Assembly: GCF_031460495.1 (NCBI RefSeq)
Contig: NZ_JAVKTS010000003.1
Location: 124,001-188,000, forward strand
Length of the DNA: 64,000 bases
From: Tissierella sp.
Lineage (GTDB): Bacteria > Bacillota > Clostridia > Tissierellales > Tissierellaceae
Direction of reading: 5' to 3'
Position 1 is the stretch's first letter. Each line of letters begins with the position of its first letter. Below are positions 9,000-17,964 of this stretch, in pieces. The notes beneath the pieces are model-generated. The model ran no database searches. It was given only the letters and a program-made list of their open reading frames with translations, and was not told the origin of the DNA. The position numbers and the translations under genes were made by a program.

Positions 9000-10172
9000 T
9001 TAATCTAATAGATAATCTATTATCTTAACAATCTTTCCATTTGTCATATATACTCGAGGTACTCTCCTACTAATCATACAAACTATTTCATAATTTATAG
9101 TACCAATCTTTGCTGCTATTTCATCCACAGTAGGACAATCTGGCTCAGATCCAAAAAGTATTACCTCATCCCCTAGTTTTACATTTTCAATATCTGTAAC
9201 ATCTATCATACATTGATCCATACATATTTTTCCTACTATTTTGGCTCTTTTGCCATTTACAAATACTTCAGCCTTACCCGTTAAAAGCCTAGTATATCCA
9301 TCTGCATACCCTATAGGAATAGTAGCAATTATAGATTCTCTTTCAGTAGAAAAAATCTGACCATAACTTATCCCTGTTCCTTTGGGTACAGTTTTAAGAT
9401 GAGATATCTTTGCCTTTAAAGTCATAGCAGGCTTTAATTTAATATTCTCTTTATCTACATCATCAGATGGATAGTATCCATAGATCATTATTCCACCTCT
9501 TACCATATTTAAATTAAAGTCTGGCAAGTCTATGATACTAGCACTATTAGACACATGTTTTATAGGTATAATTAATCCTCTTTTCTCTATAGCATTGACA
9601 AAATCTGTATACTTTTCATATTGGCCTCTTACATGAGATTTATCTATTTCATCTGCCTTAGCGAAATGCGTAAATATACCTTCTATATAAATATTTGGTA
9701 ACTCTGAAATATTTATTACTTCTTCTATGGATTCTTCTGTAGGTAAAAGTCCTATTCTCCCCATACCACTATCTATTTTAATATGAATGGTAGCTTTTTT
9801 ATTCAGTTCTACTGCTTTCCTAGATAAAGCCTTGGCATCTTCATAATTATATATAGTTTGAATAATATTATTTTCTAATACTTTTTCATATTGAACTGTA
9901 GGGGTATAGCCTAATATTAAAATTGGCTCTTTTATATTACCCTTTCTCAACTCTATTGCCTCACTTAAAAGGGCAACAGCTAATCTATCTGCTCCATTGT
10001 CTAAAAAAGTTCTAGAGATTTCTACAGAACCATGACCATATCCATTTGCCTTCACCACGGCAGTAACTAAGGAATCTTCTCTTGTATGCTTTCTAACCTC
10101 TCTAATATTATGGGCTAAATTATCTAAATCTATTTCGACCCAAACTGGCCTAGTTTCATCTAAAGTAAACAT
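9000..10172 (-). CDS. alr: Alanine racemase
   Basis: 390 residues, fold-type III PLP enzyme (EC 5.1.1.1), interconverting L- and D-alanine for peptidoglycan. The PLP lysine is K41 in AVVKANGYGHG. The C-terminal beta domain carries the second catalytic Tyr in GISYGQIF and the substrate-loop ICMDQCMID. AAGGAGG precedes the ATG. In Clostridioides difficile the equivalent gene (alr2) is linked to gerS and affects germination, so this copy could have a spore role as well as supplying D-Ala. The enzyme identity is firm; the germination link is inference from context. Confidence 0.96.
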   Translation of the reverse strand: MFTLDETRPVWVEIDLDNLAHNIREVRKHTREDSLVTAVVKANGYGHGSVEISRTFLDNGADRLAVALLSEAIELRKGNIKEPILILGYTPTVQYEKVLENNIIQTIYNYEDAKALSRKAVELNKKATIHIKIDSGMGRIGLLPTEESIEEVINISELPNIYIEGIFTHFAKADEIDKSHVRGQYEKYTDFVNAIEKRGLIIPIKHVSNSASIIDLPDFNLNMVRGGIMIYGYYPSDDVDKENIKLKPAMTLKAKISHLKTVPKGTGISYGQIFSTERESIIATIPIGYADGYTRLLTGKAEVFVNGKRAKIVGKICMDQCMIDVTDIENVKLGDEVILFGSEPDCPTVDEIAAKIGTINYEIVCMISRRVPRVYMTNGKIVKIIDYLLD

Positions 10173-10217
10173 ATATCCTATTCCTCCTTCAATCTTCCTG
10201 AATATTTCCTTCTCTAG

Positions 10218-10796
10218 TTATTTAGTAAACTTAAATTCCTCATAGGCAATTTCTACTTGAACTGAACCTTTTTCATCATATATATTTAACTTATGTGGAG
10301 TATGTCCTTTTTTCTTTATCCAAATCCTAGCAGATTTTCTATATTTATTTTGTTCCTTAAGCTTAAAATCAAAAACCAAATAATCTTCTTTATTAATTTC
10401 CTCAGTATCTATTAATTTGACCTTAGATATTTCTTCAAAAAAATCTCCTACGAGAAGCTGACTATTTATAGTTTTTATGGTTACTAAAGAAATAGATTGG
10501 TCTATTGAAGGATGTTCCACAAAGACCTTATCATCTGTATTCAAAATGATTATCCCTTTACTTTCCTTAGGACTTAAAATTTCTAATTTATATTTATTGG
10601 GTTTATCATAAGTCTCTTCTATTAAGTATATTGATTCCTTTTCTCCTGAAAATATTCTTATATTGGCTTCACATTTATATCCTTTGTGTTTTTCATATGT
10701 TCTTTCTATCTTAGATATAACTCTTCTATTATTAGACCAATTACAAGATGTCAATAAGACCATAATAATCAATATAAATAATATTAACTTTTTCAA
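10218..10796 (-). CDS. GerS-like germination lipoprotein (LolA-type fold)
   Basis: 192 residues with a lipoprotein signal peptide ending in LLTSC (Cys18 lipidated). The mature part looks like the half-barrel LolA/LolB fold, with repeated amphipathic strands such as NKYKLEILSPKESKGIIILNTDDKVFV and YLVFDFKLKEQ. In C. difficile, GerS in the same position next to alr2 forms a complex needed for cortex-modifying amidase activity during spore formation. The sequence and the neighbour are both consistent with that family, but GerS sequences diverge quickly, so I give no gene symbol. Confidence 0.72.
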   Translation of the reverse strand: MKKLILFILIIMVLLTSCNWSNNRRVISKIERTYEKHKGYKCEANIRIFSGEKESIYLIEETYDKPNKYKLEILSPKESKGIIILNTDDKVFVEHPSIDQSISLVTIKTINSQLLVGDFFEEISKVKLIDTEEINKEDYLVFDFKLKEQNKYRKSARIWIKKKGHTPHKLNIYDEKGSVQVEIAYEEFKFTK

Positions 10797-10810
10797 TTAT
10801 CACCCAACCC

Positions 10811-12082
10811 TTACCCTTGAATTTTTTTAATGCTGTAAGGTATCTCTTCTAAAACATCTGTAGCAATAACACCATATTCTCCTTTATCTAAGCTGGCTAA
10901 ATCTCCAGCCAGTCCATGACAATATACTCCTAATCTTGCTGCATCATATAGTTTTAATCCTTGGCCAACAAAAGATGCGATAATTCCTGTAAGCAAATCT
11001 CCGCTACCTCCAGTAGCCATTCCTGGGTTTCCAGTGGTATTTACATATAAGTCTCCCCTAGGTGATGCAATTATAGTATTAAGTCCTTTTAGAACTACTA
11101 TTATATTATATTTCTCTGAAGCGTATTTAGAATAAAAAATTCTATTTTCCTGAATTTCTTCTATAGACTTTCCAAGGAGTCTGGCTAATTCCCCAGGATG
11201 GGGTGTAATTATTATTGATTTATTATGAAGTAGAATATCAGGATTAGTAGATATACAATTTAAGGCATCTGCATCTATTACTATGGGCTTATTATAATTA
11301 ATTAAAATTTGCTCCATAATATATAGCCTTTCATCATCTACGCCAAATCCTGGTCCAATACCTAATACATCTTTATCTTCTATTATCCTTAAGATATCTG
11401 ATAAGGAATCTCTAGTAAAATGACCTTTTCCATTATCCTCTGCAGATTTAACTATTGATTCTGTTAATTTTATACTCATAATAGGATCCAGTAGATTTGG
11501 AACGACAGTATATACAAGTCCTGACCCAGTTTTAAGAGCTGCTTGAGATGCTAAATATGGAGCCCCTGTCATTCCCTTGCTGCCACCTATGATCCCTACT
11601 CTGCCATATGTTCCCTTATGACTATCCAATTTCCTTTTAGGCAATAAAGTTCTAAATGCTTCCTCAATATTTATACTATCACTATCCTTACTATCGCTCA
11701 CATGTCCAATAGCAATGGCTACTGCATAATCTTCTTCATGTGAAATAGATAATTCTATGGAATCTAGACATAATTCTCTCATTATTTCATTTCCATTCCC
11801 TGCTACATTTACATATGGTTTTCCATTGTCATCATGGACTATCTCTATGTCTTTCCATCTTACAAACCCAATGCCAGTACCAATCACTTTGCTAATAGCC
11901 TCTTTAGCTGCGAATAAACCTGCTACGGTAGTTGCTTTATGACCACTATTTCTTATATATTCTATTTCTTTTTCTGTAAATATTTTATCATAAAATCTGT
12001 TTCTTTTCTCTGATAATATTTTTCTTATTCTATTAACATTTACTATATCTATCCCACTAATTAAATTCCCTTTTTCTTTCAT
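10811..12082 (-). CDS. Fusion of holo-ACP synthase (AcpS) and NAD(P)H-hydrate dehydratase (NnrD)
   Basis: 423 residues holding two enzymes in one frame. Residues about 7-128 are AcpS (EC 2.7.8.7), which loads phosphopantetheine onto acyl carrier protein. The metal ligands appear as D12 (GIDIV) and E61 (FAAKEAISKVIG), and the family ISHEEDYAVA motif is present. After a short acidic linker (about 129-145), residues 146-420 are the ribokinase-like NnrD domain (EC 4.2.1.136): GGSKGMTGAPYLASQAAL, then NPGMATGGSGDLLTGI. NnrD repairs hydrated NAD(P)H using ADP. The NnrE epimerase domain usually fused ahead of NnrD is missing. The ATG directly follows the stop of the upstream gene. Confidence 0.92.
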   Translation of the reverse strand: MKEKGNLISGIDIVNVNRIRKILSEKRNRFYDKIFTEKEIEYIRNSGHKATTVAGLFAAKEAISKVIGTGIGFVRWKDIEIVHDDNGKPYVNVAGNGNEIMRELCLDSIELSISHEEDYAVAIAIGHVSDSKDSDSINIEEAFRTLLPKRKLDSHKGTYGRVGIIGGSKGMTGAPYLASQAALKTGSGLVYTVVPNLLDPIMSIKLTESIVKSAEDNGKGHFTRDSLSDILRIIEDKDVLGIGPGFGVDDERLYIMEQILINYNKPIVIDADALNCISTNPDILLHNKSIIITPHPGELARLLGKSIEEIQENRIFYSKYASEKYNIIVVLKGLNTIIASPRGDLYVNTTGNPGMATGGSGDLLTGIIASFVGQGLKLYDAARLGVYCHGLAGDLASLDKGEYGVIATDVLEEIPYSIKKIQG

Positions 12083-12685
12083 CTATCCCAATCTCTCTTT
12101 ATCAATCTTATCTATGATCTCTCTACCTAAGATTCCATGTAAAAAGGTATATGTTTCATTTATCCATTCATCATAATCATGCTTTGTATCAATAGCTTCT
12201 GTTAGTCTCTTTTTTAGACTCTCTATTTCTTCTACAGATTGATCTACTATCTTCTGCTTATATTTTAATTCATCATAACCATATTGAATAGTGGCATTTA
12301 GTAATTTTATATTAGTCTCTTTTATATCTTTTGGAATAATTTCTAATTGAAATTTTAGTTCTTCAAGCTCTTCATTTATATTGTAAATTCTTTCTTTATA
12401 CTCATCTAAAAGTGAAACATTTTCAACCTTATTCTCATTATTCACTGAATCTGATACACCCAAGATCATTTTCATATACTTGGATTTTTGACTTTGTAGT
12501 TTTTTAACTTCATATTCCATTTCCTTTTCCTTGGCTACTAGCTGCATAAGCTCTTCCTTTGCAGTTTGAATATTTCTATCATCAGTCTTTCCAAATAACT
12601 TATTCCAAGATGGGTCCTTATATAATATCGGTACTCTATTCTTAAATTTAGTGTTTTTATCTATATTAATATGTTTATTAAACAT
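12083..12685 (-). CDS. Coiled-coil protein of unknown function
   Basis: About 200 residues, started at the ATG at 12685 because AGGGAG lies 11 nt upstream; a GTG four codons earlier would sit on top of that site. After 30 residues of basic and aromatic sequence, about 35-170 are heptad-rich helix with many Lys/Glu/Leu (KEEL, EYEVKKLQSQKSK, ELEELKFQLE), which predicts a long coiled coil. There is no signal peptide or membrane segment, so it is likely cytoplasmic and structural. It abuts the AcpS-NnrD gene, so the two are presumably co-expressed. I do not recognise a family. Confidence 0.65.
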   Translation of the reverse strand: MFNKHINIDKNTKFKNRVPILYKDPSWNKLFGKTDDRNIQTAKEELMQLVAKEKEMEYEVKKLQSQKSKYMKMILGVSDSVNNENKVENVSLLDEYKERIYNINEELEELKFQLEIIPKDIKETNIKLLNATIQYGYDELKYKQKIVDQSVEEIESLKKRLTEAIDTKHDYDEWINETYTFLHGILGREIIDKIDKERLG

Positions 12686-12819
12686 GAAATAACTCACTCC
12701 CTATATTATAATTCTACTAATTTTCTCATAGTTTTACAAATAATATTATTCTTTATTTATTGTGAAAATTATTATATAATATTTCTAGAATCGAAATATT
12801 ATAATAGAAGGTGTATTAA

Positions 12820-14058
12820 TTGACAGAAACCCCCTTAACACTTGACTCAAACCTTAATTATAACAAAAGAATTAATATTTTTAACGGAATCTTGGCTACA
12901 GTTGCTGCAAATTTGGTTAACCCTTATTATTCAAAGTTTGCTGAAAGATTAGGTGCTACTGATTATCAAATAGCATATTTAACATCATTACCCCACTTTG
13001 TTAGTATATTAGCCTTTATACCAGGGGCAATATTGATTGAGTCCTTGAGCAACAAGCAGAAAACCATAGGCAGTACAATGTTGTTACATAAGTTTTTCTT
13101 TTTGTTCATCGCTATTATACCATTTTTAAATGTAAATCAAGCTAGTCTATTTGTCCTAATGGTTGGGCTTATGAATTTGCCTGGTTCCATTGGAAACATG
13201 GGCTATCAAGCCAGTATGGGCGATGTGTTTTCTGTAAAAGATCGTGGATTAGCCATGGGACTTAGACATAGATATTCTTCATTTATAGGAATAATCATCA
13301 CCTTTATCTCAGGAAAGCTACTTACATCGATCCCTAAAAGCAATGAAGGCACAATAAAATTATATCAAGTTTTCTTTGTACTTGCTTTTATTATATCACT
13401 ATTTGAAATCTTTTTTTTCTTTAAATTTAAAGGTTTTACAATAAAAGACAAAAATGAACCAAAATATCTAGATTCTTTTAAAAAAGTAATAAAAGAAATA
13501 CCTAGTAACAAGAAATTCCTTATGTTTACTTTTGCCTCTTTATTTTTCCATATTGGATGGATAGGAGCTCAGCCTTTATTTAATATTTATACTATAAAAG
13601 TACTGGGAGCAGATGAAACTTGGCTATCTGCCATATCAATTGCTTCTGCACTTTCATCTATTTGGGCTTATACGAAATGGCCAAAGTTTGCTGATAAAAA
13701 AGGAAATAATCTTGCATTAGCTGTAGCTATTATAGGTATGGGCATTACCCCATTACTTTATGCCCTATCTAAGCACATATTTATGCTAGTAATATTTAAT
13801 ATATTGATCGGAGTATCTGTAGCTGGTACAGTATTATTATTATTTAATATCTTACTAGAGATAATCCCAGATGAAAACCGAACTATTTATATAGCTATAT
13901 ACAACACTATTATAGCTATAATATCAGGTGTTTCACCTATACTTGCAGTAAAATTAATGGATATGACTAATATCTATATTGGATTAATAGCAGTTGCTGT
14001 AATAAGACTTACTTCAAGTATATTCTTCTATGGAATGTCTGGAAAAAGAACTGCATAA
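12820..14058 (+). CDS. Major facilitator superfamily transporter
   Basis: 412 residues with about 12 hydrophobic helices in two halves joined by a charged loop near 205-230 (KGFTIKDKNEPKYLDS). The start is TTG at 12820, preceded by AGAAGGTG at good spacing. The conserved loop between helices 2 and 3 is weak (AERLGATDYQIAYL, SNKQKT), as in drug or sugar exporters of the MFS_1 type often found in anaerobes. The substrate cannot be read from the sequence. It stands alone on the plus strand and converges on the ABC exporter, sharing a bidirectional terminator with it. Confidence 0.85.
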   Translation: MTETPLTLDSNLNYNKRINIFNGILATVAANLVNPYYSKFAERLGATDYQIAYLTSLPHFVSILAFIPGAILIESLSNKQKTIGSTMLLHKFFFLFIAIIPFLNVNQASLFVLMVGLMNLPGSIGNMGYQASMGDVFSVKDRGLAMGLRHRYSSFIGIIITFISGKLLTSIPKSNEGTIKLYQVFFVLAFIISLFEIFFFFKFKGFTIKDKNEPKYLDSFKKVIKEIPSNKKFLMFTFASLFFHIGWIGAQPLFNIYTIKVLGADETWLSAISIASALSSIWAYTKWPKFADKKGNNLALAVAIIGMGITPLLYALSKHIFMLVIFNILIGVSVAGTVLLLFNILLEIIPDENRTIYIAIYNTIIAIISGVSPILAVKLMDMTNIYIGLIAVAVIRLTSSIFFYGMSGKRTA

Positions 14059-14059
14059 T

Positions 14060-14093
14060 AAAAATGAGTCAAATAATTATTTGACTCATTTTT
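14060..14093. terminator. Bidirectional terminator between MFS and ABC genes
   Basis: A perfect inverted repeat: AAAAATGAGTCAAAT is mirrored by ATTTGACTCATTTTT around a 4-nt centre. A runs on one side and T runs on the other let it work for both converging genes. Confidence 0.85.
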
Positions 14094-14114
14094 ATGTGGA
14101 TCATTCCCCTTATC

Positions 14115-15728
14115 TTATGCTACCACCTTGTTTTTCACTACAAAAACCTTATCATATCTTTCTTTGGTTTCCTCAAATATAACATGAGATACATTTACTA
14201 TAGTTACACCATCCAAATCCAGTAATGTCTTTTCTATTTCTTTAGCTACTTTAGAATCTAAGCTTGCGAAGGCTTCATCAAGAAATATTATATCTGATTT
14301 TGCTAGAAGTCCTCTGGCTATGGCTACTCTGGACCTTTCCCCACCAGAGATATTCTTTCCGTTATCATAGATCGTGGTATCCAATTTGTCTTGCAATCCT
14401 TCTACAAAATTGCTTAAACCCGCTCTTTTAATTGCAAGATCTATTTCCTCTTGGCTATAGTCTTTATAGAGAGTAATATTGTTTTTCAATGTATCTTCAA
14501 ATAAAAACACCTGCTGTTCCACATTCGATATATTGCTAAAATAACTAGCCTTTTTAATATCTTTTAAATTCTTCCCATCAATTAATATTTCACCCTTTGT
14601 AGGATTGAAGTATTTTCTAAGTAGCTTTAATAATGTTGACTTACCTCCACCACTAGGTCCTACTACAAGATACTTTTCTCCCTTTATTAAATCCATATTA
14701 ATATCTCTTAAAATTTCATTATCCCCATAAGAAAAACTAATATTTTTTAGTTCTATACTATTACTAAATAAATCCATATCAATAGTTTCCTCATAATTAT
14801 CAAGATTCTTTAAGCTATTATCCATTTTTTCAAATAATGACTTTACAGAAAATATCTTTGGAAACCATTCTGATAAATTCATCAAAGGGAAAACTACTCT
14901 ACTCATATTGTTTATTATTAGAATTACAGCACCTGCAGTGATAGAACCCTTTATGGCCATAATCACTGATATAATCAATATGCCAAAGATGGATGAATTC
15001 ATAATTAAATTTTGCAAGGCTAAGATATAAGTGTAGATTTTATCTATTACATAACCTTTATTCTGAATATCTTCACTTTTTTTGTGAAAATCTTCTTTTA
15101 CTTTTTCATTTAAGTTATTAGTTTTAATGATTTGAAAGGCACCAAGGACTTCTTTTATATAAGATGTATATCCCCCAAATAACTCAGATCTATGCTTTTC
15201 GTGTCTTTGTAATGGCTTACCAACAACCATTGATAATAGCACCGATACAACAGATATTCCTATCCCTATAAATAATGCAGAAGGGCTTACTGAGGCTATA
15301 ACTATAAAAGATACTGCAAATCCTAAAAAGCAATATCCCACTTCATATATTCCCTCTAAGTATTTTTTCTCTATGGTATTCATATCGTTAGTCATTGCTG
15401 ATAAATACATTGCATTGTTTTCAGCTTGAAACTCATTAATATTTTTTCCAAATAACTTTTCAACATAAGCCACCTTTGTTTTCACCAAGGATTTTAACAA
15501 ATATAATGATCTGGTATAAGAGGCTAATATACCTATAGGAAGTGATACTACTACAACCACAAGAGCTTTTATAGCTTCTTGTTTAAATAACTCCATATCA
15601 TTTGCCATAGCAGAATCAATTATTCTCATAATTTTAATAGTTATATAACCATCTAATATTATTGCAATAAGCATTACTATAAAAGCTAATCCTAAATATG
15701 GCCAAGATTTCTTTATGGTTTTTTTCAT
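14115..15728 (-). CDS. ABC exporter half-transporter, subunit 2
   Basis: 537 residues: six membrane helices (about 8-300) then an ATPase domain (about 325-537). It has Walker A GPSGGGKST, signature ISGGERSRVAIARG, Walker B IIFLDEAFASLD and the switch His in VSHV. The intact set of motifs predicts an active ATPase site. Its ATG overlaps the stop of the preceding ABC gene by 4 nt, so the two probably make a heterodimeric exporter for drugs, peptides or lipids. The substrate is not evident. A divergent 89-aa orphan gene just upstream of the pair is the only nearby candidate cargo, and that is speculative. Confidence 0.88.
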   Translation of the reverse strand: MKKTIKKSWPYLGLAFIVMLIAIILDGYITIKIMRIIDSAMANDMELFKQEAIKALVVVVVSLPIGILASYTRSLYLLKSLVKTKVAYVEKLFGKNINEFQAENNAMYLSAMTNDMNTIEKKYLEGIYEVGYCFLGFAVSFIVIASVSPSALFIGIGISVVSVLLSMVVGKPLQRHEKHRSELFGGYTSYIKEVLGAFQIIKTNNLNEKVKEDFHKKSEDIQNKGYVIDKIYTYILALQNLIMNSSIFGILIISVIMAIKGSITAGAVILIINNMSRVVFPLMNLSEWFPKIFSVKSLFEKMDNSLKNLDNYEETIDMDLFSNSIELKNISFSYGDNEILRDINMDLIKGEKYLVVGPSGGGKSTLLKLLRKYFNPTKGEILIDGKNLKDIKKASYFSNISNVEQQVFLFEDTLKNNITLYKDYSQEEIDLAIKRAGLSNFVEGLQDKLDTTIYDNGKNISGGERSRVAIARGLLAKSDIIFLDEAFASLDSKVAKEIEKTLLDLDGVTIVNVSHVIFEETKERYDKVFVVKNKVVA

Positions 15729-17371
15729 ATTGCCACCTCCATAAAGTATTCATTTGCATTATATTGATTAATCTTATTGTCTACAATTTCCAATACATAA
15801 TCATACTTTTCTGTTATTCCTTCATAATACCTATGAGAAATTGCTATAACTGTACTGTTTAAAGATAATATAGTGTCTTCAACTGTTCTTCCCAATTCCT
15901 CGTCCAAACTTGAAGTACCTTCATCAGCAAAAAGAATTTGACATTTCTTAACTACTGCCCTAGCAATAGAAATCCTTTGACGCTCACCGCCTGATAAGTT
16001 CTTTCCATTTTCCATTAGCATCTCTTGAATTCCATTTTCCTTCTTCCCTAGCAAGTTTTTCAAGCCTGATTTTTCTGCTGCATTTAACACTTCTTCTTCA
16101 CTATATGGTTTAAATAATGCTATATTGTTAAATATACTGTCTTCAAATAGAAAGACATCTTGATAAATAAAAGCAACATTATCATTTAAAGTGTTTTCTT
16201 TTATCTTCCTATAATCTACACCATCTACTATTATCTCACCTTCATAATCATCGTAAACCATTGAAAGTAATTTAATTAATGTAGATTTCCCTGCACCACT
16301 TGCACCCTTTAATAAATACTTTTTATCCTTTTCAATCTTAAATGATACATCTTTAAAAACTTGCTTTCCTTCATAACTAAAGTTTAGATTTTTAACTTCT
16401 ATTTGCTTATCAAACTTAAAGTCTTTTTCTTTTTCCACAGTACTTGTGGTACTTTCTGTACCTGTGGTAATTTTATCGTATATATTAACAGATGATTTCA
16501 ATTCATTGAAAAGAGGTAAAATAGAAGTAATATTCCATATGCAGCCATTTGCAGATTGTACCATAAAGGTTATCTTAGTTAGAGATACGCCTTTCCCCAT
16601 TAATACGCCTAAATAAATCATAGATCCTATTAAAAATCCAAATCCTAAGAATTCCATAACCCTTCTTTGACTATCTGTATATACATTATAGCTAAACTTC
16701 TTTCTCTCAAGCTTAGTTACAGAATTTAAAGATTTTGAAAGGAATTTGTCTTCAATGTTATTTAATTTAAGTATTTCCAAGCCATTGAAAGTATTGGACA
16801 TATCAACAGCGAAATCTTCATTATATTGTGATACATCTTCTTGAAGGCTAACTGTCTTTTTCTCAAAACCTTTACTAATAAAAAACAATACTATAGATAC
16901 TAAAAATGAAGCAATCCCAAATTTATAATCCATAATGGTGATTATTGTTAATGAAACTAAATACATCCCACCTCTGAATATAACATTAATCAATTTTAAG
17001 AAAAAGTTACTTTCAAATAAGTTAATATCATTTATCAAATTTGAAATATAGCTATCTTTTGACTTCATACTAAAACTCTTATAAGATGATTTTAATATCT
17101 TATCAAATGCTGCAAGCCTTACATCCAATAAGGTATCCCTCATAAAAGAAATTCGCATAAATCTTGAAACAACATACATTATTGAAGTAAATAAAATAAC
17201 TCCCGCTGAAAATAAGACTACCCTTGTAAAGTGGTCCATGGTACCGATCTCAATACTACCAATCAGCATTGAGATAATTAAGTTTATCAACAGATCACTT
17301 AAAACTGGTATAAAACAGGCCAATATATACAGAAAAAATCTCGATTTCCGTTTAAGTAAAAGATCCTTCAT
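15725..17371 (-). CDS. ABC exporter half-transporter, subunit 1
   Basis: 548 residues: membrane domain (about 10-300) and ATPase domain (about 330-548) with Walker A GASGAGKST, signature LSGGERQRISIARA, Walker B ILFADEGTSSLD and ISHR. Like its partner it keeps the catalytic Glu after Walker B. A GGGAGGGG site sits ahead of the ATG. It is the first gene of the two-gene unit, with a near-consensus promoter at 17396-17424 and a palindrome immediately upstream of the -35 box, so expression is probably regulated. No regulator gene is adjacent. Confidence 0.88.
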   Translation of the reverse strand: MKDLLLKRKSRFFLYILACFIPVLSDLLINLIISMLIGSIEIGTMDHFTRVVLFSAGVILFTSIMYVVSRFMRISFMRDTLLDVRLAAFDKILKSSYKSFSMKSKDSYISNLINDINLFESNFFLKLINVIFRGGMYLVSLTIITIMDYKFGIASFLVSIVLFFISKGFEKKTVSLQEDVSQYNEDFAVDMSNTFNGLEILKLNNIEDKFLSKSLNSVTKLERKKFSYNVYTDSQRRVMEFLGFGFLIGSMIYLGVLMGKGVSLTKITFMVQSANGCIWNITSILPLFNELKSSVNIYDKITTGTESTTSTVEKEKDFKFDKQIEVKNLNFSYEGKQVFKDVSFKIEKDKKYLLKGASGAGKSTLIKLLSMVYDDYEGEIIVDGVDYRKIKENTLNDNVAFIYQDVFLFEDSIFNNIALFKPYSEEEVLNAAEKSGLKNLLGKKENGIQEMLMENGKNLSGGERQRISIARAVVKKCQILFADEGTSSLDEELGRTVEDTILSLNSTVIAISHRYYEGITEKYDYVLEIVDNKINQYNANEYFMEVAI

Positions 17372-17395
17372 TTAATCCCCTCCCTTGTTAATAAT

Positions 17396-17424
17396 ATAAT
17401 AGTATTTTTTGTTAAAAATGTCAA
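17396..17424 (-). promoter_or_regulatory. Sigma-A promoter for the ABC exporter pair
   Basis: On the minus strand TTGACA (17424-17419), then 17 nt, then TATTAT (17401-17396), ending 24 nt before the start codon. The match and spacing are near ideal. Confidence 0.7.
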
Positions 17425-17430
17425 TACTTA

Positions 17431-17468
17431 TATTAATATTGTTAATTTCAAAATTAATAATATTAATA
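17431..17468. promoter_or_regulatory. AT-rich palindrome, candidate operator
   Basis: An inverted repeat: TATTAATATTGTTAATTT (17431-17448) is mirrored, with one mismatch, by AAATTAATAATATTAATA (17451-17468). It starts 7 nt upstream of the -35 box of the ABC promoter and lies between the divergent ABC and orphan genes. The position suits an activator or shared regulator. AT-richness raises the odds of chance symmetry. Confidence 0.45.
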
Positions 17469-17603
17469 TATGGTTTTAATATATCAAAGTTAATAACAGA
17501 AATGTGCTCTATATCATAAAAATTATCTTACTTCTTTGAGAAAATATAATTTGATAATTAATTATTATATAGTAAATACTATTTATTAATGGAGGCGATT
17601 TAC

Positions 17604-17873
17604 ATGATTGATAAAAATATAGACAATATTAATCAACCCTATTATACTGAACCTGTTGAAAACAAGCAATCAATCTTGCCTGATAATATAAAAAACATGG
17701 AGAAAACAGGTTTTTATCAAAACAGCGAAGCCTTTCCACCTAGAGGAAGCTTTATCAATGTACCAGCAGAACTACTATTTGGTCCTAATGCAAAATTATT
17801 AGATCTAGTATTTGACGATAAAGATAACAATATTTCTTCAGATCTATATAATAGAACTAATGATATTAAATAG
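17604..17873 (+). CDS. Small orphan protein of unknown function
   Basis: 89 residues. The ATG at 17604 is chosen because GGAGG lies 8 nt upstream; a codon five positions earlier lacks a site. The sequence is polar and acidic at the end (LVFDDKDNN), rich in Asn, Pro and Tyr, with one hydrophobic patch (NVPAELLFGPNAKLLDLVF, about 57-75). There is no signal peptide, membrane helix or Cys. It faces away from the ABC exporter across a regulated spacer and is followed by a hairpin. It could be a spore or stress protein, or an exported peptide precursor; neither is supported beyond position. Confidence 0.6.
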   Translation: MIDKNIDNINQPYYTEPVENKQSILPDNIKNMEKTGFYQNSEAFPPRGSFINVPAELLFGPNAKLLDLVFDDKDNNISSDLYNRTNDIK

Positions 17874-17887
17874 CAAAAATGTACTTT

Positions 17888-17953
17888 GCGACAGGAGAAT
17901 GCTTCTCCTGCCGCATTAATATATTGTAGGAAAGGACACAGAAGTCCTTTTCT
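17888..17953. terminator. Two hairpins between the orphan gene and the metallo-hydrolase gene
   Basis: Hairpin 1 (17888-17913, CAGGAGAA / TTCTCCTG) lies 15 nt after the orphan stop and serves the plus strand, but its T tract is poor. Hairpin 2 (17928-17953, AGGAAAGGAC / GTCCTTTTCT) lies just past the metallo-hydrolase stop and serves the minus strand. Confidence 0.5.
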
Positions 17954-17964
17954 AGGATAGCATT

